From: Amycolatopsis coloradensis
GTDB lineage: Bacteria; Actinomycetota; Actinomycetes; Mycobacteriales; Pseudonocardiaceae
Reading direction: 5' to 3'
Assembly (NCBI RefSeq): GCF_001953865.1
Contig: NZ_MQUQ01000029.1
Span: 1-49,829 of the forward strand
Length of the DNA stretch: 49,829 bases
Shown here: piece after piece, positions 35,308 through 43,263 of the stretch
Position numbering within the stretch: position 1 is the stretch's first letter
Layout: every line of letters starts with the position of its first letter
Notes under the pieces: model-generated
Database searches by the model: none
What the model saw: the letters and a program-made list of their open reading frames with translations, nothing else
What the model was told of the DNA's origin: nothing
Program-made: the position numbers and the translations under genes

Positions 35308-35997
35308 TTGGACGAGGTAGCGCCATCGACGGTACCCGCGGACTCCCGTGCCGCCGCGACGGCGGGGCGGCTGCCCAACCCCGACAGCAGGCTGGTCCGG
35401 GCGGCCGTGGCCGGTGATCCGGACGCGGTGCGGGAACTGGCCCGTTTCCTTTCCCCGCACGTGTTCCGTTACTGCGCGGGCAGGCTCGGGAGCGCCGGAA
35501 CGGGTGCCTGCGACGCACAGGACTGCGCGCAGGAGGTGTTGCAGGCGGTCTTGATCGCCTTGCCCCGCTACCGGTACCGCCCGGACCGGTTCCTCGCGTT
35601 CGTCCTCGGGATCGCCGGGCACAAGGTGGCCGACCTCTACCGCCGCCGAGCCTGTGAACCGGTCGCCTGCGTCCCGGAGATCGGCGACGGCCTGACCTTC
35701 TGGACCCGCCGCGACCCGGACGACCTGGAACGGCTGGAGCACCGGATGCAGGCCGGGATCCTGCTGGCCAGGTTGCCGATGCCGCACCGGCAGGTGCTCG
35801 CCCTCCGGTTCGTGTTCGGCCTTTCGGCCGAAGAGACAGCCGAACGGCTCGGCCTGCCGAGCGCCGGAGCGGTCCGCGCGGCCCAGCTCCGCGCACTGGC
35901 GCGGTTGCGCGCCCTGCTCACCGAGCGCGACGCCCGTCACACGACCGATGTCCCGGCCATCGACAAGGTCGCCGAACCCGAGCTCGTGCCGGTATAG
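35308..35997 (+). CDS. Sigma-70 family factor, ECF-like
   Basis: A 229-residue sigma factor. Region 2 spans about residues 28-110: LVRAAVAGDPDAVRELARFL, then DCAQEVLQAVLIALPRY and FVLGIAGHKVADLYRRR. Region 4 is near 150-205: LPMPHRQVLALRFVFGLSAEETAERLGL. The pattern recalls the ShbA/SigD-like group of actinomycetes. The start is TTG at 35308, with AGGAG 7 nt upstream. No anti-sigma gene is adjacent. The next gene, a secreted wall-acting protein, may be a target. Confidence 0.88.
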   Translation: MDEVAPSTVPADSRAAATAGRLPNPDSRLVRAAVAGDPDAVRELARFLSPHVFRYCAGRLGSAGTGACDAQDCAQEVLQAVLIALPRYRYRPDRFLAFVLGIAGHKVADLYRRRACEPVACVPEIGDGLTFWTRRDPDDLERLEHRMQAGILLARLPMPHRQVLALRFVFGLSAEETAERLGLPSAGAVRAAQLRALARLRALLTERDARHTTDVPAIDKVAEPELVPV

Positions 35998-36022
35998 AAC
36001 CGTCCACTTCGGACGATCGTTT

Positions 36023-36040
36023 CTTGTACGCCGCTTGTAC
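36023..36040 (+). promoter_or_regulatory. CTTGTAC direct repeat, 11-bp period
   Basis: CTTGTAC at 36023-36029 recurs at 36034-36040, a 7-4-7 direct repeat 51 bp before the secreted SH3/peptidase-like gene. The spacing fits a SARP or PhoB-type winged-helix regulator. The binder is unknown; two SARP-type regulators are encoded in this window. Confidence 0.5.
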
Positions 36041-36091
36041 GGACGCCGTGCATCCTGTCCCTCTATCTGGGGAAACCACTGGAGGACAGAG

Positions 36092-36862
36092 ATGAAGATC
36101 CGATCGAGGATCGCCAGAGGCGCCATGGCGACGATCGCGCTGGCCGGGGCGATCATGCTCGGCGGCGCGGGTGAGGCGCTGGCGGCGACGGGCACGGTGA
36201 ACACCGACTCCGGCGTCGCCGTGACCGTCCGGTCGACCCCGAGCGCCGGCGGGAACGCGGTCGGCACGGTCGCGAGCGGCACCGCCGTCACGATCGACTG
36301 CCAGACGAACGGGTCGACGGTGACCGGGAAGTACGGCACCACCGACATCTGGGACTACGTGCCGTCGAAGGGCGGCTACATCAGCGACGCCTACGTCTAC
36401 ACCGGTTCCGACGGCCGGGTCGCCCCCGACTGCGCCGGCAGCACCCTCTCCTGCTCCACCGCCGGCACCGGCAACCCGAGGACCTGCGCCGAGGCCGTCG
36501 CGTGGGCGAAGGCGCACGTCCACACCAACAACGACCCGGACTACTACCGCTGGTGCGACCGGATCAACTCGTGGGCCTACGGCTGGACCGCGAGCGGCTC
36601 GGAAACGGCCTACGTGCACTGGACCCAGCTCCCGGGCTCGTTCAAGCACCCCGGTGACACGCAGGTCCCCGCGGGCGGACTCGCCTTCTTCAGCAACGGC
36701 GGCACCGGACACACCATGATCTCCATCGGCGGCGGCAAGTTCCTGTCGAACGACATCAACGGTCCCGGCAGCTTCACCGAGACCACCATCGCGCAGATCA
36801 AGAGCAAGTGGAACTACACCTATCTCGGCTGGTCGCAGCCGTGGTTCAAGATCAACCACTGA
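36092..36862 (+). CDS. Secreted SH3 and cysteine-peptidase-like protein
   Basis: A 256-residue exported protein. A signal peptide covers about residues 1-32 (ATIALAGAIMLGGAGEALAA). A bacterial SH3-like domain follows, about 33-110 (VNTDSGVAVTVRSTP, then IWDYVPSKGGYISDAYV). The C-terminal domain has an NlpC/CHAP-like pattern: a likely catalytic Cys in YYRWCDRINSWAYGW near 155 and a likely His in GTGHTMISIGGG near 206. It probably binds and cuts peptidoglycan. GGAGG precedes the ATG. It has its own promoter region with an 11-bp-period direct repeat and is followed by a strong terminator. Confidence 0.85.
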   Translation: MKIRSRIARGAMATIALAGAIMLGGAGEALAATGTVNTDSGVAVTVRSTPSAGGNAVGTVASGTAVTIDCQTNGSTVTGKYGTTDIWDYVPSKGGYISDAYVYTGSDGRVAPDCAGSTLSCSTAGTGNPRTCAEAVAWAKAHVHTNNDPDYYRWCDRINSWAYGWTASGSETAYVHWTQLPGSFKHPGDTQVPAGGLAFFSNGGTGHTMISIGGGKFLSNDINGPGSFTETTIAQIKSKWNYTYLGWSQPWFKINH

Positions 36863-36876
36863 TTCGGACCACGGGG

Positions 36877-36914
36877 AACGCCGCCGGACGCTCGCGTCCT
36901 CGTCCGGCGGCGTT
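36877..36914 (+). terminator. Strong terminator after secreted peptidase-like gene
   Basis: Perfect 13-nt arms (36877-36889 and 36902-36914, AACGCCGCCGGAC and its complement) with a 12-nt loop start 14 bp past the stop codon and are followed by TCC and a pyrimidine-rich run. Confidence 0.85.
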
Positions 36915-36920
36915 TCCTTC

Positions 36921-37169
36921 TTGCCAGACGCGCTCAGCACCGAGTTCAGCGACCGCCTCGCCCGGCTGCTCAGGGACGAGGCCGAGTTCTATCACCAGGT
37001 CGACAGCACCGCGCCGGACGAGTTGCGCCAGGTCTGCCGGACAAATCTCGACCGGGCGCTGACCGCGCTGGCCGAGGGGCGGGGCCGGTCGCCCCACCGG
37101 GTTTCGGCCGCACCACCTGCAGTGTCCGACTCCGCAAGAGGGCTTCTGCTAGGTAGGCACGCGCTGTGA
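36921..37169 (+). pseudogene. PucR-like regulator N-terminal remnant
   Basis: An 82-codon frame opening with TTG. Residues 5-50 (DRLARLLRDEAEFY...PDELRQVCRTNLDRALTALAEG) look like the N-terminal helical domain of PucR/RsbR-N type regulators, which in full proteins is followed by several hundred residues ending in a helix-turn-helix. The remainder here has no similarity and soon stops, and no ribosome binding site is seen. A truncated relic is the best reading; a small real gene cannot be ruled out. Confidence 0.5.
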
Positions 37170-37179
37170 AAGAAGCGGC

Positions 37180-39348
37180 CTAACCGAAGTACCGGCCCGC
37201 CCCGATGTGGGCACCGGCGCTCTGCCACCATCCGGCGTCGCCGGTCGAGTCGATCCCGTCCGCGATCACCGTCGTGCCCGCGATGGTCGCGGTCTCGATG
37301 AGGTTCCGCAGTGAGCGTTCGGCCAACGGTTCCGTCCGCCGCTCGGCCAGCCGCGGAGCGATCCGGACCGTCCGCACGGGCACGTCCACGAGACAGACGA
37401 CGTCGCCGGCCGCGCCGAAGTCCTGCAGTTCCGCGTCCACCCCGATCTCGGCGAGCAGATGCAGGTTGTCGACGGTCTCCCCGAGTTCGGCGAGCACGGC
37501 ACCGGCCGGGAAACCCAGGCGCAGTCGTGACGGCCCGAGACCGGTCATGGTGAGTACCTGCCGCACCGACCCGACGAGATCCGGATCCGCGACCTGGTGC
37601 GGGGTCAGTCCCACGACCATCGGGAGCCTGTCGTCCGCTTCCTCGCACGCGGTGCGGATGAGCCACTCGCCGAGCGGCACGACGAGACCCGTCTCGTCGG
37701 CGAAGCGGACGCAGGTGTCGTGACCGATCCGGCCGTGGCGGGGATGGTTCCACGCGAGTCTCGCCTCGATGCCCGCGGGTGTGCTGTCCGAGAGCCAGGT
37801 CAGCGGCCGGAAATGGACCTCGATCTCGCCGATCTCCCACGCACCGGCCATGGAGACGGCCAGGCCGAACTCGTGCCGTTCCCTGGTGTCGAGGGTGGAG
37901 TCGGACAGCGCCCACTGCCGGTAGCCGTTGGACTGTGCCCGGCGCAGTGTCATGTCGGAGACGCGCAGCAGTTCGTTCGGCGCGATGTCCCTCGGCGGCC
38001 GGTGCACGACGCCGACACAGGCCGAGACCGCGACCCCGCTCCCGCCTTCGAGGTAGACCGGTTCGGCCAGTTCCTGGTTGATCATGCCGATGACGGTGGC
38101 GACGTCCGGGCTGGTGGCGGTGTTCTGGATGAGGATGCCGAACTCGTCTCCGCCGATCCTGGCGACGAGCGCGTCCTCGCCGCCGACGACGGCCCGCAGC
38201 TTCGCGGCGACGTTCTTCAGCAGGTCGTCGCTCTGTTTCTGGCCGAGCCCGCCCGCGATCAGGGAGAATCCGTCGACGTCGAGGTGGTAGACCGTGACGC
38301 CGAAGGCCGGGTCGGCGTGCCGCAGCGCCCGCTCGAGGCGGGTGCCGAAGAACTGCCGGTTCGGCAGGCCGGTCAGCGGATCGTGCAGGGCCTGGCGGCT
38401 CAACTGCCGGTGGAGCAGCGAGACGTCGGTATCACTTTCGACGAGGGTGATCAGCTGCTGGGCCTCGCCCGCCGGATCACGGATCACCGCACCGGTGAAT
38501 CCGGCCCAGGTCGGTTCCTCGTCCTCGGTCACGAGTCTTCGCGACAGCTCGAGCCGCTGACTCTTGCCTTCCAGCAGCTTCCGGTAGCCCTCACGCAGGC
38601 CGTCGGCGTCCTCCCGGTGGACCAGGTCGTGGAGATTGAGCCCGATCAGGTCCGAGACGGGCCGGTTCAGCATTTCGGCGAACGCCGGGTTCACCCGCTG
38701 TACGCGGCCGTCCACCCTGGTGACGGCCACCCCGGTCTTCGAACCGGTGAACAGCTGCTCGAAGCGCGCCTGCGTGAGCACCAGTTCACGCCGCGTCTCG
38801 CGTTCGAGGGTGACCAGCGTGCGCGTCAGATCCTCTTGCTGCGTCTGGATACTCTCGCGCAAGGCCTCGCCGTAGCCGGACGCGAGCGCGCCGAGCACTT
38901 GCAGCACTCGTTCGGGGAGCGACTTCACGCTCCGCAGCTCCGGTTCGTGCAGGAGCCCCTTGCCCAGTACCTCCATCGTGCGACGCAGGCTGTCGGGCCC
39001 GACGCATCTGAGCGCGACGAGCCGCGCGCCTGCCTCGGTGGCCTGCGCGGGCTCGGCGTCGTCACTCAGCACCGCCGCGAACACCTCGTCCAGCAGTGCG
39101 GCGAAATGCTCTTCGATCTGGGCATGGGTATACGGAAGATACGCCGTACCGGTGACCAGGTAGGCCCACTTGCGGGCGAGCGTTGCCCGCGTCGGCGCGG
39201 CACTCTTCCTCTTCGGCGAGGCGGAGGACGCAGTTCTCTTCGGGGCGTCCGGCGATGCGGGGTGCTCGTCGCCGTCCGGAAATGGGGCAGTCACGTCTGC
39301 CGGTCCTGGGGTCGTTTTCGCGTTCCGTGGTGGAGAAACATCCTCCAC
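37180..39348 (-). CDS. PAS-GGDEF-EAL protein with degenerate EAL
   Basis: A 722-residue cyclic-di-GMP protein. After a low-complexity start comes a helical domain typical of actinobacterial GGDEF proteins (WAYLVTGTAYLPYTHAQIE near 60-80). A PAS domain covers about 205-320 and a GGDEF domain about 335-480 (HDPLTGLPNRQFF near 340 and intact GGDEF near 400), so diguanylate cyclase activity is likely. The C-terminal EAL domain is altered: EAL reads EAR (GIEARLAWNHP near 527), the DDFG loop reads QDFGAAGD, and the AEGVE position reads ADGIDS. It probably does not hydrolyse c-di-GMP and may only bind it or nothing. No membrane segment is evident. Confidence 0.92.
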   Translation of the reverse strand: MEDVSPPRNAKTTPGPADVTAPFPDGDEHPASPDAPKRTASSASPKRKSAAPTRATLARKWAYLVTGTAYLPYTHAQIEEHFAALLDEVFAAVLSDDAEPAQATEAGARLVALRCVGPDSLRRTMEVLGKGLLHEPELRSVKSLPERVLQVLGALASGYGEALRESIQTQQEDLTRTLVTLERETRRELVLTQARFEQLFTGSKTGVAVTRVDGRVQRVNPAFAEMLNRPVSDLIGLNLHDLVHREDADGLREGYRKLLEGKSQRLELSRRLVTEDEEPTWAGFTGAVIRDPAGEAQQLITLVESDTDVSLLHRQLSRQALHDPLTGLPNRQFFGTRLERALRHADPAFGVTVYHLDVDGFSLIAGGLGQKQSDDLLKNVAAKLRAVVGGEDALVARIGGDEFGILIQNTATSPDVATVIGMINQELAEPVYLEGGSGVAVSACVGVVHRPPRDIAPNELLRVSDMTLRRAQSNGYRQWALSDSTLDTRERHEFGLAVSMAGAWEIGEIEVHFRPLTWLSDSTPAGIEARLAWNHPRHGRIGHDTCVRFADETGLVVPLGEWLIRTACEEADDRLPMVVGLTPHQVADPDLVGSVRQVLTMTGLGPSRLRLGFPAGAVLAELGETVDNLHLLAEIGVDAELQDFGAAGDVVCLVDVPVRTVRIAPRLAERRTEPLAERSLRNLIETATIAGTTVIADGIDSTGDAGWWQSAGAHIGAGRYFG

Positions 39349-39399
39349 GATTCTCGTTCGGCACTCACGGTTTACCGGACACCCAATCGGGTGGTAACC

Positions 39400-40455
39400 C
39401 TACGGTACTGCAACACCGACCTTATCCCTCAGCCAAACGCGGGTGGCGTCCCGATACTGGGACGCGGTGCGATGCAGCGCCAGCGAATGTCCGGCACCGG
39501 GCAGAACATAGGTGGAAAGTTCCGCCTCGGGCCGGTAATACGGCGCTTCCGCCGGCCGCAGCGTCGCCCCGTCGGAACAGTTCCGCAGCGCGAACAGACC
39601 GCAGAAGAGGACGTCCTTCTCCCCGACCGCCTGGAAGACCGGCACCCGGATGGCCTTCGTCGCCGGCAGTACGATGCCGAACACGGCGACGGTTCCCATT
39701 CCCGGGACCGACACCTGATCCTTGGTCGCTTCATCGGCCTCGATGACGCCCGGGTCGGTATTTTCCGTCGCGTAGAACAGTCCGGCGCGCGCTCCCGGTT
39801 TCGTCGTGAAATAGAGCGGATCACTGCCGAGCGAACCGAGCCGGTCGTCCGCGAAAGCGGGTTGCAGGCCGAACAGCACGCCGAGCGTCAAGGCGGGAAC
39901 CGACGGCAGATGCGTGATTCCGCTCAGGATCACGCCGTCGACGTCCTGGTATGTCGACGCTTCCGCCGCGACGATGCCCGAACCGACCGAATGCCCGACG
40001 ATCACGACCTTCTCGAACGACGTGCCGCCGACCCGTCCGGCGCGCAGGTGGCCGACCACTTCGTGCATCGATCGCGCCAGTACCGGCAGCAGGAGCGGAA
40101 GGCTGAGCGGTTTGCTGCTCCCACCCGAACCGAGCTGGTCCGCGGCGAACGTCGCGTAGCCGTGTTTGGCCATGTCGCGCTGATAGGAGTAGCGGTCCGG
40201 ATCGTAGGGCAGGTCCCAGTAGGCGCTGTTGTAGGTGCCACCGTGCACCAGCAGCTGGACCGCCTCGGGCGTGGGACCGTCGGGCAGGCAGAACCGGCCG
40301 TGCACCGTCGCGGGTTCGCCGAGTGGGCCGGTCACCGGCACGTCCAGGTCGGAACAATGGATTTCGACGGCCGCGGCCGGAGCGGCGACCAGGAAACCAC
40401 CGAGGAGCACGCAGCAGGCAGCCACCGCCGTGGCCAGTTTGAGCGGCATTCTCAC
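39400..40455 (-). CDS. Secreted alpha/beta hydrolase
   Basis: A 351-residue exported hydrolase. A signal peptide covers about residues 1-29 (LATAVAACCVLLGGFLVAAPAAA). The fold shows LLVHGGTYNSAYW near 70, the nucleophile elbow VGHSVGSG near 153, and a His in LPGAGHSLALH near 321. It probably hydrolyses an ester or amide outside the cell. The start GTG at 40455 has GAGAGG well placed upstream; an ATG two codons later is an alternative. The gene stands alone between the c-di-GMP protein and the P450 gene, on the same strand as both. Confidence 0.87.
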   Translation of the reverse strand: MRMPLKLATAVAACCVLLGGFLVAAPAAAVEIHCSDLDVPVTGPLGEPATVHGRFCLPDGPTPEAVQLLVHGGTYNSAYWDLPYDPDRYSYQRDMAKHGYATFAADQLGSGGSSKPLSLPLLLPVLARSMHEVVGHLRAGRVGGTSFEKVVIVGHSVGSGIVAAEASTYQDVDGVILSGITHLPSVPALTLGVLFGLQPAFADDRLGSLGSDPLYFTTKPGARAGLFYATENTDPGVIEADEATKDQVSVPGMGTVAVFGIVLPATKAIRVPVFQAVGEKDVLFCGLFALRNCSDGATLRPAEAPYYRPEAELSTYVLPGAGHSLALHRTASQYRDATRVWLRDKVGVAVP

Positions 40456-40525
40456 AGAACCCTCTCCGGAATCGGAACGCTCGGAAGGAGCACGAACCCT
40501 ACACCTGGTAGCCGGACGCTCACCG

Positions 40526-41869
40526 TCAGCCCGATGTTCGCGGCAGCGCGGTCATCGGCAACCGGTTCGGCTGCATCGTCGCTTTGATCTTGGGAAAGAC
40601 CTTCACCCCTGGTACCGGCACCAGCCGCCACCGCGCCCCGATCGTCGCCGCGACCAACGCGATCTCCGTGGGCGCGAACTGATGGCCAGGGCACAGCCGG
40701 GGCCCGGCGCCGAACGGGATGAACGCGCCTTTCGGTATCGCGGCGGCCCGCTCCGGCTCCCAGCGGTCCGGGTCGAACCGGCCGGGTTCGGGGAACCAGC
40801 GCGGATCGCGGTGCAGCGTGTGCTGGCTGACCGCGACCTCGGTACCGGCGGGGACGCGCGCACCGCCGAGTTCGACGTCCTCACGCGCGCGGCGCATCAG
40901 GATCACCGGCGGGGTCCGGCGGACGACCTCGTTGATGATCCGCTGTGTGTACACCAGGCGTGGCAGGTGTTCGAACAGCGCGGGCCCGCCGTTCAGCACC
41001 TCGTCGACCTCGGCGTGGAACCGGCGCTCGATGTCCGGCCGCTGCCCGATCTCGTGGAAGAACCACGCCAGCGCGACGGCGGTGGTCTCGGCCCCGGTGG
41101 TGAGGATCGTGATGACCTCGTCCTCCACCTGCCGGTCGGTCATCTTCTCGCCGGTCTCGTCGTCCTTGGCCAGCAACAACATCGACAGCAGGTCGCCCTG
41201 ATCACCGCCCTTCTCGCGGGCCTTGAGGACGGCGTCGCCGATGACCCGCCTCAGGCGCGCGGCCGCGGCGTCGAACTCACGGTTCGCCGGGATCGGCAGC
41301 CGTTCCACGAATTTCGGCGAGAAGGCGCGGACCATGACGTACTTCAGCATGATCGGGATCGACCGCTGGATTTCGGCGAGCGCGTCGTCGCCGAGTTCCG
41401 TGGAGAACAGCGTGCGCCCGGAGATGGTCAGCGCGAGATCCTGCATCCGGCGGTCGAAGTCCACCACCTCGCCCGGTTTCCACGAGTCGGCAAGCTCTAC
41501 AGCGAGCTTCGTCATCGTCGTCTCGGCGTAGAGCGCGATGCGGCTTCGCTGGAAGGCGGGCAGCATCATCCGCCGTTGCCGCTGATTGAAGGCGCCGTTG
41601 GAAGTCGCGAGCCCGTCGCCGAACAACGGCCGCATTTTGTCGAACACAATGCCTTTGTCGAACTTCCCGGCGTCGGCGGCGAGCAGCCGCCAGGCCAGTT
41701 CCGGCGTGGTGACCAGGTAAACCGGCATCGGGCCGAAATCGAGGCGGACGACGTCACCGTGCGATCGCAGCTCCGACAACAGTTTCAGCGGATCACGGAG
41801 CATCGGCACGGTGTGGCCGAGCAGCGGCCACCGGCCTGGTGCGACGGGGACGTCCGGAGGTGGTGCCAT
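40526..41869 (-). CDS. Cytochrome P450
   Basis: A 447-residue class I bacterial-type P450. The I-helix oxygen-activation motif is TTGAETTAVAL near 257-267, the K-helix ExxR is NEVVRRTP near 314, and the heme-binding loop is FGAGPRLCPGHQ with the thiolate Cys near 392. ATG at 41869 is chosen because the proline-rich P450 start (PPPDVPVAPGRWPLLGH) follows at once and GGGAG lies upstream; an extension of 38 residues is unlikely. The sequence type is that of terpene or fatty-acid hydroxylases, but there is no biosynthetic cluster or ferredoxin gene beside it, so the substrate is unknown. Confidence 0.94.
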   Translation of the reverse strand: MAPPPDVPVAPGRWPLLGHTVPMLRDPLKLLSELRSHGDVVRLDFGPMPVYLVTTPELAWRLLAADAGKFDKGIVFDKMRPLFGDGLATSNGAFNQRQRRMMLPAFQRSRIALYAETTMTKLAVELADSWKPGEVVDFDRRMQDLALTISGRTLFSTELGDDALAEIQRSIPIMLKYVMVRAFSPKFVERLPIPANREFDAAAARLRRVIGDAVLKAREKGGDQGDLLSMLLLAKDDETGEKMTDRQVEDEVITILTTGAETTAVALAWFFHEIGQRPDIERRFHAEVDEVLNGGPALFEHLPRLVYTQRIINEVVRRTPPVILMRRAREDVELGGARVPAGTEVAVSQHTLHRDPRWFPEPGRFDPDRWEPERAAAIPKGAFIPFGAGPRLCPGHQFAPTEIALVAATIGARWRLVPVPGVKVFPKIKATMQPNRLPMTALPRTSG

Positions 41870-42031
41870 CGTGCTGGTCTCCCGGTGCCTGGACGCTGAA
41901 CCCGGCCACCTTAGGACCGCCGGGCGGCGGAATGGGTTCCGCCGCCGCATGTCCACACGATCGGACGATGGCGAGCCCGGCACCGACGCCCGCTAGACTC
42001 CTGTGCCCCAACGCCAATCCCAACGGAAACG

Positions 42032-42856
42032 GTGGCGACGACGGTGACTTCCAACCTGAGCTGGGTGCCCCCCGAGGTCGACACGAGCGTGCCGAATCCC
42101 GCCAGGGTCTACGACTACTGGCTCAACGGTGACCACAACTTCCAGGCCGACCGCGACCTGGGTGATCAGGTACTGAAGATCATGCCCGGCGTCCGCGACG
42201 CGGCCCGGCTCAACCGCGCCTTCCTCCGCCGTGCCGCCCTGTACATGGTCGAAGCCGGCGTGCGGCAGTTCCTCGACATCGGCTCCGGCATCCCGACCGT
42301 CGGCAACCTGCACGAGATCGTCCAGCAGGTCGACCCGTCCTGCCGGGTCGTCTACGTCGATCGTGAATCGGTGGCGGTGGCGCACGCGAAGCTCCTGCTG
42401 CGCGGCAACGACCGGTGCGCGGCGATCCAGGCCGACCTCCGCGACGCCAACGACATCCTCAACGCGCCCGAAGCTCAGGAACTGCTGGATCTCGACCAGC
42501 CGGTCGGCGTGTTCATGTTGCTGCTGTTGCATTTCGTGCCGGATTCGTGGGAACCGCACGCGATCCTGTCCCGCTACCGGGAACGGATCGCCCCCGGCAG
42601 CTTCCTCGCCCTCTCGCACGTCGCCGCCGACGCGGACTCGAGCGGGCTCGACGAGGCGATCGAGGCCTACAAGGGCACGCGGAACGACCCCATCCCCCGG
42701 ACCCACGACCAGGTCCTGTCGTTCTTCGACGGTTTCGACGTCGTCGAGCCCGGCGTCGTCGGCTGCGCGATGTGGAAGCCGCAGGGCGCCGGGGACATGT
42801 CCGAGGACCCGGCGATCAACGCGCTCCCGTACGCCGGGGTCGGCCGCAAACCGTAG
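42032..42856 (+). CDS. DUF574-type SAM-dependent methyltransferase
   Basis: A 274-residue protein of the S-adenosylmethionine-dependent methyltransferase family PF04672 (DUF574), which is abundant in Streptomyces and relatives. Hallmarks: PNPARVYDYWLNGDHNFQADRDLG near residues 21-44, the SAM site QFLDIGSGIPTVGNLHE near 82, VVYVDRE near 108, and MLLLLHFVPD near 164. The natural substrate of the family is not established. GTG at 42032 is used; a GTG four codons later is possible. The divergent gap with the P450 holds TAGACT at about 41993, a possible -10 element. Confidence 0.9.
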   Translation: MATTVTSNLSWVPPEVDTSVPNPARVYDYWLNGDHNFQADRDLGDQVLKIMPGVRDAARLNRAFLRRAALYMVEAGVRQFLDIGSGIPTVGNLHEIVQQVDPSCRVVYVDRESVAVAHAKLLLRGNDRCAAIQADLRDANDILNAPEAQELLDLDQPVGVFMLLLLHFVPDSWEPHAILSRYRERIAPGSFLALSHVAADADSSGLDEAIEAYKGTRNDPIPRTHDQVLSFFDGFDVVEPGVVGCAMWKPQGAGDMSEDPAINALPYAGVGRKP

Positions 42857-42875
42857 GGGCACCTCGCCCACCGAC

Positions 42876-42939
42876 CGCAAGTAGTCCTCTAGTTGCGGTC
42901 CTTGCAGACGCAACTACCGCAACTAGAGGACTACTTGCG
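42876..42939. repeat. Nested palindrome after DUF574 gene
   Basis: Perfect 23-nt arms (42876-42898 and 42917-42939) enclose 18 nt. Inside, TAGTTGCG (42890-42897) can instead pair with CGCAACTA (42909-42916), giving a competing hairpin. The build parallels the nested element at 30393-30449, although the sequences differ. It starts 19 bp past the DUF574 stop codon and could act as a terminator. Confidence 0.8.
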
Positions 42940-43263
42940 CAGCGGTTGCAGGATCGTCCTGCTCGTCCACCGCGCGCCGCCGAGGCACGCGAGCACGCCC
43001 AACGCGCGTGCGCGATCCTCACCCGGCTCAACCAACCGCCGCTGCTGGCCATGGCGGCCAACAGCCTGGGCACCGCCTGTCTCGCGCTCGGCGAGCCGTC
43101 GGCGGGGCACCGGCAGCATCGGCTCGCGCTCGAAACGGCGAGGCGGATCGGCTACCGCCTCCAGGAGGCCCGCGCGCTGGCCGGGCTCGGGCAAGCCCGC
43201 GCCGCACGGGATCACCACGTCGCGATGGGCCTGCCCGCCGAGCCGCTGAGGGTCGTCACCTGA
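42940..43263 (+). pseudogene. C-terminal TPR remnant of a regulator
   Basis: An open frame continuing from the palindrome has TPR-like residues (EAREHAQRACAIL, then LAMAANSLGTACLALGE and ALAGLGQARAARDHH) that match the C-terminal end of SARP/LuxR-type regulators. There is no start codon with a ribosome binding site, no DNA-binding or ATPase domain, and the piece begins abruptly beside the palindrome. It overlaps the end of the downstream hydrolase gene (other strand) by 8 bp. It is most likely the tail of a deleted regulator. Confidence 0.68.

Noticed and set aside
37597..40587. 996-codon forward frame opposite the c-di-GMP and secreted hydrolase genes
   Set aside because: Antisense shadow spanning two clear minus-strand genes.
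40526..42856. Biosynthetic gene cluster around the P450 and methyltransferase
   Set aside because: No core synthase, carrier protein or ferredoxin is nearby, and the genes face apart as single units.
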